Source of the DNA: Adiantum capillus-veneris | Lineage: Eukaryota; Streptophyta; Polypodiopsida; Polypodiales; Pteridaceae | Length of the DNA: 64,000 nucleotides | Assembly (NCBI GenBank): GCA_014529385.2 | Contig: CM043943.1 | Span: 99,322,355-99,386,354, forward strand | Reading direction: 5' to 3' | Shown: positions 55,744 through 64,000 of the stretch, piece by piece | Position numbering within the stretch: the first letter of the stretch is position 1 | How the letters are laid out: each line of letters starts with the position of its first letter | Notes under the pieces: generated by a model | Told to the model about the DNA's origin: nothing | Seen by the model: only the letters and a program-made list of their open reading frames with translations | The model's database searches: none | Translations under genes and position numbers: made by a program

Positions 55744-56440
55744 CTAGTGCTTAGACCCCCGACTATGCATAAATCTGTTGACTTGTGAGACTGCAAACTG
55801 AATATCCAGCCTTGTGCTGCATACATAAATGAGGCATCCAACAACACTTTGGTAAAGAGTGACATATGCAGGATCACCAGTATCATGAAGACTCAATTTC
55901 AAACATGTTTTCGTGGGAGTGGCAATAGGTTTGCAATCCTCAAGTCCAAACTTACATAGCAATGTCTCTATGTAACTTTTCTGACACAAGGCAATACCAC
56001 CATCACAGTGCTTAAATTATATACCCAAGTAATGATGCCACAGCCCCAAATCTTTCATCTTGTAAGTAGCATTCAAATCAGCCTTAAATTCAGCACTATG
56101 TCTCTCATTTGTTGATCCAGTGATCAACAAATAATCTACATAAAGAACCACAATGAGAAGTACATCACCCTCACGCTTTACATACACTTGTCCTCTCTTG
56201 ACAAAACCACGAGGCTGCATTACATAAACTTGCTCAAATATGTCACCATTCAAGAAAGCAGTAACAATGTCTGATTGATGTAAATCTCAACCAACATGAG
56301 CTGCCAATGGAAATAGAAAATGCATAGTAGAAAGTCTCTTCATAATCTATGCCTTTTTGTTGTGCATAACCCTTTGCAACAATTCAAGCCTTATAGCAAT
56401 CAATCTCACCATCTGGCTTGCGTTTCAACTTGTAAACCCA
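55744..56440 (-). pseudogene. Copia reverse transcriptase, copy C
   Basis: From 56440: EWVYKLKRKPDGEIDCYKA (entry), IFEQVYVMQPRGFVKRGQVY, LLIVVLYVDYLLITGS (catalytic Y-V-D-D read as Y-V-D-Y), YKMKDLGLWHHYLGI, then YIETLLCKFGLEDCKPIATP and VGCLIYVCSTRLDIQFAVSQ. The second catalytic Asp is Tyr and stops near 56000 and 56280 break the frame. Confidence 0.9.
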
Positions 56441-56442
56441 CT

Positions 56443-56880
56443 CATTAGGAAATTTCAGAGGTCATTTGGAGGGCCTCCTAAGAAAAATAGAGTTTTGACT
56501 TTCTCTTTCTAGAAAATAGGTGTGGTAAAAGAAATTGTAAACTTGGAATAACCATTCAAAAAGTGTACTTACAAGTAGATTCTTGCCAGAGTGCCATAAC
56601 GATTGTGATGATTGAAGAATAAATCGTTTTTAGTTGCATTTAATGAATGTCATAGGATTGGAGAGAGTTTCCTGTACGTGGAATGTATGACTAAAGGAAA
56701 AAAGACGTATCCTTCCAAACCTTCTCTCTCCTTACTCTCTCACTGTTTGTGCACTAACCTCAAAGAAATCCTCCCTTTCTTGCACTGTTGCATGCATCGC
56801 TTCCACCCCCACAAATGTCCTCCTTAAAAGACCCCTCTATCATCTACACATTGAACTGGATCTCCAATATACGCCACTGT
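56443..56880. mobile_element. One end of a foldback/MULE-like element related to 33501-34550
   Basis: CATTAGGAAATTTCAGAGG followed by TCATTTGGAGGGCCT matches both ends of the 1.05-kb foldback element, and TTCTCTTTCTAGAAA and GTTGCATTTAATGAATG continue the resemblance. The opposite end was not found before the next gene. It interrupts copia copy C. Confidence 0.65.
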
Positions 56881-57325
56881 GTAAGGGAGGCAAAACTAAC
56901 ATCAAAGTGACACCGATCATGACAGAGAGATTCAGAGCAGAGGGAGCAAAACACTTAGATATTTGGACAAAAGGCTCACTCTATCCATTAAATCCCATGA
57001 CCAATGATTTCCCTGCATTTGCAAATACCACTAACTTATTGACTTTTGCAGGTAATGGAGAGAATGGATTGCTTGGCTACTTTAAAGCTCTAAACATGGT
57101 GAAGCACCAAGCAAATGAGATTTTGATACTTTCTAACTTGTGTTATGAGGAACAAAATACTGTAATGCAGCACACACAAGAATCACAGGTCTTGCAAACA
57201 AAGGTACGGACATTACAAAACAAAGAGACAACATTAGGTGCTCGTGTGCGAAAGAAGAAACTACGAAATCTTGAAACGTTGAAGGTAGGCTCTGGCGGCC
57301 TTAAGAAAAGAATCCAAGCATTGAG

Positions 57326-57400
57326 GTGAGCATTGTAAATTTTTTAATTAATTTAAACTAATCTAAGTTTTTGCTTATGTTAGTTATGCTTTATTTGTAG
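57326..57400 (+). other. Predicted 75-bp intron
   Basis: Donor AG|GTGAGC and acceptor TTATTTGTAG|A; splicing restores one frame across the boundary (AG + A gives Arg). Confidence 0.75.
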
Positions 57401-58981
57401 AGATTCTATCTATCCAAACAAAGAAAACATAGACCCGAAGGCCTATGTAGGAAAGCAGTTAAACCCATTGATAACTAGTGGTCTTGCAAAGGATATAATG
57501 CATGACAAAAAGATTAAGGTTTTGCAACGGGATGTCATTGACAGATTCATTTCAAAGAATGTAGTGCGTGCCAAGCAAATACAGGGTACATTGGATTCCC
57601 TTGGCGTTAGTAAAAGAGGTTACTCAGCTATTCAACAATCTATCTCTTCCATGTTTGTGAAGAAGGGAATAAAGTCCAAGCTTTTACCAGCAGCTGCAAG
57701 TGTTTGGAGGGAAAGACTCCAGCTCAATAATGAATAGATCGACTTCATTGGATGTCCATTTCATATTCAAGATATTTATAGCTCACAAGGAACTACTGTC
57801 ACTTATGATGAGTACAACAATATCTTCATGGACTTGACTTTGTTGCAAACTAAAATGGTAGAGTTCTACAATATCACATTCAAAGAGATAGGTGGCATTC
57901 TACATTTTGTTTTGAAGCTAGATGAGTGTGAGAAGAGAAGAAGCTAGAGCGTTACAGGGCTCTTTCCAAATGTCCCACTAATGATCCTTCATACTTCAAT
58001 GTTCAATAAAAAACAAACATATGGTGGCTTGGTGCATTTCAGGTAATCCAATTATTTTCAATTTTGTAGCTTTATCAAGCCCTTTGTTGTATCTAAATTC
58101 TAGATTTATTTTTCGTATCTCATAAGGATTAATCTTGCAGGTAAAGAAAGAAGACCATCACATTTTATTTTAGGTGTTCCATCAAATCCCTATTCCAGAT
58201 ATCATTGATAGGCAAATGAATCGAGAAGAGGTAAAGGCTGTAGATTGGAGAGGATGCAGGTGACCTCAAAACACTGAAGTGTATGTATAATTGTGGAATG
58301 GGTGCCACGAAAAAATCTCCATGCTTGTATTGCATAAAGCCTGCAAAGGTGTTGGACCCAAAGTGGTGGAGAGAGGCTCCTACTCATCACAATGAAGACT
58401 CTAATTCCCGACCAGTTCTGGATATACCACTTGCTAATGTCCATATTTGTACAATGCATGGTCTTTGCCACATTGTAGAGAAGTTGGTGTATCTGTTTAC
58501 TTGGAAAATCAAAAAGTAAGCTGAATGACAGGTCACTCTAGAGGCTTTTGAACTAGTTTTGTCAGATATTGGTCTACATGGGAGCAATGTGAAAATCTAG
58601 CGGGATGAAAAAAGGTCAACCAATGAGAAAGATGTACCCTGCAAACCATCCATACGTGGGATCAAGGCACGCCATTTTCTATCTAAATATCAAGGTATGA
58701 AAGATGTGAAGCTAACAAAGCAAGGGAGAGTATATCACTCTACCTACATCAGCAAAGTTGAGTACATGTACTAGAAAAAACTTCATTTAGCAGTGAAAGA
58801 CCAAGAGCCAACAACTCGCAATGCAAAGGGTGATGAGTGGCATTCCATTGACACGTTCTTTCAAATGTGTGAGAATGATGATTGGTTGCAAGATAATCTC
58901 AGCAAGTTTAAACAGAACCTTCAGCTACTGAAAATATCCTTCAAGACAGCATGGACTGACACTCAAATCACTCATTACATG

Positions 58982-59057
58982 GTAAATTCAAAGCACCTTA
59001 GATAGTCAAAGTACTAATGTTGTGTTTAAATTTCTAAATAAATTTATTGTTTTGCAG
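58982..59057 (+). other. Predicted 76-bp intron
   Basis: Donor ATG|GTAAATTC and acceptor TTGTTTTGCAG|CAC. The frame continues HYM-HIIFNHL without a phase change. Confidence 0.75.
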
Positions 59058-59700
59058 CACATTATTTTTAATCATTTGCCATACTTCATCCAAAAGTTTG
59101 GGAATCCAAATATATGGAACACCCAGGGCTTGTAGAACTCTCATTACATGTCTAGAAATGCCTACTTCAGACACACACATCATGGAGGCTCTTGAAATAA
59201 GGCAAACAGTCTGAAGGAGTTATTTCAGTGGTTCTATTGCCGAATCATTCACCGCATGCAACAAAAGCAAGTATTTGCCTCTTCAACAACCGTACAAGCA
59301 ATCAGACATTTGCAACTTCAAAAACAAAAACGAGCAGATGCATTTAACAACTCAAGTGCTCTTGAAAGTCAAATGAGGTGGAGGGATACAATGCAATATG
59401 CCAATCATTGGTGGAACAAGAGAATTAGAGTTTAGATGATCGGATGTACCACAAATGCCTGTAGAATTAAATTCATTAAGTACCACAACTATTTCAAACT
59501 TTTGATGATTTGCAAAAATCATTTGGAACCTCACCCTTGTATCTGATCATTAAATTTTTTCCATACTCTAAGAGTTCAGTAGGGTTTTCTTTCCTTAAAG
59601 ATAATGCCATTGATGTGTGCATGTGTAGTAATATGTTGCATGGCCCTCAACATATCCTGGTGAGTAACCAAAACATTATCTCCCTAAAACCTTGTGGACA

Positions 59701-60030
59701 TGGATAACTTTGTCTGCATTTTGTGGAAGCATTGGACCACCTAAGAAGCGAGATGATGTCTTGAAAGCATAGGTTGCAGTATTCCCCTCTTGTGACATTC
59801 TGTTGTGGAAGATTAGGATGGGTGGCTTACATAGACTAGGAAGATATTGTCCTAGAGCTGCATCCCTGCCACGGAACTGTCTTCTTCTCGACGACAAAGA
59901 AAGTCATCCTTTTTAGCAATCCATGACTGCGAACAAAAGAAGTGTGTGTATGTGTGTGAGAGAGAGAGAGAGACAGAGATCGGGGTGGGGTGGGGGGGCA
60001 AGATGTTATACCATGAAACTCTCATCTTGC
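59701..60030. other. Spacer with a short (GT)n(GA)n tract
   Basis: A (TGTG)n(AG)n stretch at about 59940-59972 followed by GGGGTGGGGTGGGGGGG. It separates the two convergent gene remnants. Confidence 0.6.
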
Positions 60031-61320
60031 AAATAAAGATCATTGTTCCATAGGTTGAATGATCGGGTTAATTCCTGTGCTAGTCGCTTAAACCAATCTT
60101 CTATATCCTGATTACTAGTTGATGGCTTGAAATTATTTCGAATAGTTTGAAATGTGGCTTCATCGGGAAGGCTTTTTTAATACTTTTTTGCCTTTTCAAA
60201 GCACAATTTAGGGCAATCCAGGGGGGTACTGGAGATCTCCATTGCCTCATCATCACTACTCTCGTCTAAAACAAATCCATTCCTCTCCTCCTAATACTTG
60301 GAGATAGTGACCAGTGCAAAGTCCTCCCGCAAACAAAAACTACTTTGTATATCATGAAGAAAAATGTATGACCTATATCCAAATTCAAACTCTGGCACTC
60401 TTGGTAGCATTAAGGTATCTTTTCGCTCATTGAAACCTGACACATCTAGAGGTAGATTGATTTCTGAGGTTTTCATTGAGAAAAGTTTGCTTCGTTCCAC
60501 CTCTTTTGCTTCTTCTTCAAGATCAATGGACTCCACCACTTCAATGTATTCCTCATCCTCATCCTCTTTTTTATCTGCTGGTATATCGTGTTCCTCCATG
60601 ACTTCCTTAGGATCTTTCATAAGACTTGCAACTAATCCATTTAAAAATATTCAAAAGCCAAAGGATTCTTGAACCAGCTTGCACTCCTGTTCATGTAAGC
60701 TGCACCAATGGTGTATGTACATAAGAGGCAGCTAATTGTATTTCTTCTAAGACTGTCTTTTAGGATCACAGTCTTTTAAATGGACTACCACCATTTCACC
60801 AACATTAAGCCTGCCCTTTTGAGTATGAAGCTCAAACTTCTCTTGTTCCAGCTTCAAGTGTTCAGTCTGTTCATCTATAAACACATCAAGATTAAATGGA
60901 GCATTAAAAAGACCAAGTCAAACTTCTCACCAACACCAAAAGAAAGTGCAAAATCTAAAAGCCTTTCACCAATCACTGTAGGGTCTTCATAAATAACTGT
61001 CTCTTTTTTTTTGGGATTGTTGCAACACATTGGGCACTCTGCAAAGTAGGTGCTGAAAAATCCACTTTTCTCTTAAGTGAGTTCAGTGAAGTAAAACTTG
61101 GAGTAGAAGGGGTCTACATTTCGACAGATGGATCAGTATTAGGCTCCTCCAAACTCATGGTAGGCTCTACACTAGATATATCAATGGGTTCTGTCAAGTC
61201 TATATTCCTCTTTGTAGAACTTTTTAACAGCTTTGCAAGTCTTCTTGGAACGTTTGCTTGGCCAACGATGCGGTCAGGATCTATTTTCTACCTCTTCCTT
61301 CTATGAGATCTTAATCCTGC
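60031..61320 (-). pseudogene. Acidic protein gene facing the transposase-like gene
   Basis: The best part (60620-60291) reads KEDEDEEYIEVVESIDLEEE, LFSMKTSEINLPLDVSGFNE, PRVPEFEFGYRSYIFLHD. Downstream (about 60290-60031) follows GFVLDESSDDEAMEISS, PLDCPKLCFEKAKKY and DIEDWFKRLAQELTRSFNLW. Upstream at about 61300-61020 there are basic segments (RSHRRKR, VPRRLAKLLKSSTKR) and FTSLNSLKRKVDFSAPTL. Several splice-like breaks and stops. It is unlike any family I can name. Its tail-to-tail setting with the transposase-like gene suggests a second transposon protein. Confidence 0.45.
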
Positions 61321-62536
61321 CATATATTTCATACTGAGAAACATAAGTTTCTTCAAACATAAATAAAAAGAAGAGCACCACATGATCATATAAGTTTTCA
61401 ACAAACAATAGATAGGTATCTCACAATTAGTTCCTACTGATCATATAGAAGTAAAAGATCATTTTAATTAACTCTAAGATAAAAATTCTTCTCATCTTAT
61501 GTGTGCAAGATACTAACTGGATATCTTACAACTAGATCTTACCTTAGCCTCAAGCCAATTTAAAAATTATGAAAATAATATCCCTATAATGTATCACAAA
61601 TTGTGGACAACAGCGCGCGAATAACCTACACATATCTTATGAGAACTCCGCGTGCGCTGTGATTTATATCATTTAAACTCTAAGAAATATAATTATTTAG
61701 ATCCTAAAAGGTGCCACCCATCCCGTCCTTCCTCTGAGATTTACCCCTCCACTTGCATGGCAACACTATAACATGCAATTGGTTGTAAATACGTGGGGGT
61801 GTGAGTAAGAAATTAGCTCCATTACTTTTGAGCTTATGAAGGCCACATTAATCTTCTAATACTATTCTTGATAATGGAAAGAATTTCAATTGCTATCTTA
61901 ATGTCCATCACCTCTATATCCATCTTATGTGCATCTTTTGATGGTTTGTGTGAAGGGTCACTAAACGTTTGCCATGCATAATGATTGATCAAATGCAAAA
62001 TTGCTCTATAGTTGTGAATAGCAAAAGCCAAAGTTACCCTCATTCAGGCAAGGTAAGGCCTCCTGCAATTTTCATGCCAGATCTAGAAACGACAATCGAA
62101 GGAAAGACCAAAAGCAAGCAGTAATTAATAATCCTATACATATTCATAATACAATACCTGCTTTTTACATAGTAATAGCTACCAAAACATCAAAGAATTT
62201 TATACTCTAGAAAAAAAAAACCATGTACACTTTAAAAAGTGGATATCACGACGCACGGAGTACATAGACAAACTCCACAAAACTATTGGCACGTCGTGGT
62301 CCACTTTCACTACTTTTTATGAATTTTGCAGTTAGGTTCAATATTAAATTGCTTTCACATTTTGTAGCACAATTCCTAGACACAACTAAACTATTGAACA
62401 AATACGCGTGAAGAGATTGTCTTTACCTTTCCCAGGACTAGATATTGCTCTTGAAATAGAGATTCAAGGTTGGGAACGTTGCTCTTGGTATTTTCGATTC
62501 TGACTCCTACACGTTGAAGGAGGCAGTGGCCTTTTT

Positions 62537-62538
<2 letters not shown>
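61321..62538. other. Putative upstream part of the minus gene with hairpins
   Basis: A 69-residue minus frame (62043-61834; IAIEILSIIKNSIRRLM) may be a 5' exon. Two hairpin-capable pairs are seen: CAGCGCGCGAATAACC at 61612 with GCGTGCGCTGTG at 61649, and AAAGTGGATATCACGACG at about 62237 with CACGTCGTGGTCCACTTT at about 62290. Confidence 0.4.
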
Positions 62539-62571
<33 letters not shown>

Positions 62572-62572
62572 G
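62539..62572. repeat. (CT)n microsatellite
   Basis: About 16 CT units. Confidence 0.97.
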
Positions 62573-62687
62573 CCTCTATGTCTCTCTCGATATCTGTATT
62601 TGCTTTAGAAAATGATTGCAGAGAAGTTTGTTGTTTTCTCTCCTTGTTGGTGTAGGAACGGGTTGAGGTAGTAGCTCTCCAATTTAC

Positions 62688-62692
<5 letters not shown>

Positions 62693-62752
<60 letters not shown>
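62693..62752. repeat. (CT)n microsatellite
   Basis: About 30 CT units, 120 bp from the previous tract. Confidence 0.98.
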
Positions 62753-62754
<2 letters not shown>

Positions 62755-62928
62755 TTTCATACAATAATAGACATTACCGTTAGCATTATTCACAAAGCAC
62801 GCCGTATTAATATTATACATGTGTTAGCAAAACATGCGATAAATGGCTTGTACGACCACAATAAAGATTTTTCTACAATTGAAAAATACGGATACTATTT
62901 ATGGTAACAAATGCACACTTGATTCATG

Positions 62929-63533
<605 letters not shown>

Positions 63534-63579
63534 GGGGGGGGGGGGGGGGGGGGGGAAGAGAGAGAGAGAGAGAGAGAGA
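63534..63579. repeat. G22 homopolymer followed by (AG)n
   Basis: 22 consecutive G at 63534-63555, then about 12 AG units. It is the second long G/C homopolymer in the window. Confidence 0.95.
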
Positions 63580-63663
63580 ATATAAGAATTGGAACACGGC
63601 GGGCAATAGGCTATGTTCCTTTCTCAAATTTGAGCCCGCACGCCATGATCCACACAAAGAGGG

Positions 63664-64000
<337 letters not shown>

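Larger units (their letters stand above)
54879..56442 (-). mobile_element. Ty1/copia element, copy C (3' half)
   Basis: Contains, on the minus strand, the start of reverse transcriptase (about 56440, NEWVYKLKRKPDGE), its catalytic region, RNase H and the 3' LTR. It is cut at 56442 by the end of a foldback-type element. The family is the same as copies A and B. Confidence 0.88.
56907..59700 (+). pseudogene. Spliced transposase-like gene of unknown family (decayed)
   Basis: Exon 1 (56907-57325) begins MTERFRAEGAKHLDIWTKG within a frame starting MTPIM and ends in a basic coiled coil. A 75-bp GT..AG intron (57326-57400) joins in phase to DSIYPNKENIDPKAYVG and KVLQRDVIDRFISKNVVRAK. A stop at 57735 precedes same-frame IDFIGCPFHIQDIYSSQGTT. 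Later parts: CMYNCGMGATKKSPCLYCIK (zinc-like), IPLANVHICTMHGLCHIVEK, then exon QNLQLLKISFKTAWTDTQIT, a 76-bp intron (58982-59057), and HIIFNHLPYFIQKFGNPNIW with HTHHGGS and QWFYCRIIHRMQQKQ. This layout resembles large transposase-like proteins of plants and animals. Several stops show decay; a host gene cannot be ruled out. Confidence 0.6.

Overview
The window looks like intergenic, transposon-packed DNA from a land plant with a large genome. Long (CT/GA)n and (GT/CA)n microsatellites, Ty3 polyproteins of a Tat-like type, a PPR gene fragment in the repetitive style of lycophytes, ferns or gymnosperms, and almost no intact long reading frame all suggest a fern or another non-angiosperm vascular plant. 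The species is an inference. I see no convincing intact host gene; nearly everything is a decayed mobile element, nested or tandem repeats, or unassigned spacer.

Layout. 1-5035 (+): Ty3 remnant (gag, protease, reverse transcriptase, start of RNase H). 5066-8701 (-): decayed coiled-coil ORF interrupted by a 247-bp MITE with a perfect 8-bp target duplication. 8856-10723: degenerate ~283-bp tandem array in which every unit carries a ~24-bp palindrome. About 10.8-22.7 kb (-): 3' half of a Tat-like Ty3 element (integrase, retropepsin-like tail, polypurine tract) split by a 7,341-bp DNA transposon (14940-22280; perfect 8-bp target duplication CTATTTCT, matching inverted ends) that carries a 355-bp satellite, PPR gene debris and an LTR-like block.

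24.0-27.7 kb: probable DNA transposon, with an alternating A/B ~103-bp array on one side, a decayed transposase-like gene in the middle and palindrome-rich DNA with the same core motif on the other side. 28.7-29.65 kb: ~394-bp repeats. 30.3-36.35 kb (-): fairly complete Ty3 chromovirus (chromodomain to gag, primer binding site, 152-bp LTR) with a tandemly duplicated protease segment that holds a 1.05-kb foldback element with a 68-bp perfect palindrome. 36.5-38.75 kb (-): hAT transposase pseudogene. 39.7-40.3 kb: 63-bp tandem repeats. 40.7-41.87 kb (+): end of another chromovirus with polypurine tract and LTR.

42-56.4 kb: microsatellites, a 31-C run, three partial copies of one Ty1/copia family (44.05-44.67 +, 50.53-53.59 -, 54.88-56.44 -), chromovirus scraps and a second hAT fragment. 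56.9-62.5 kb: two convergent spliced gene remnants (+ transposase-like, - acidic protein), possibly one undescribed two-gene DNA transposon. The remainder is microsatellite-rich spacer.

The most interesting signals are the 7.34-kb cargo-carrying transposon and its MITE relative, the palindrome-phased satellite, the A/B array flanking the transposase-like gene, and the two-gene element at the right end.
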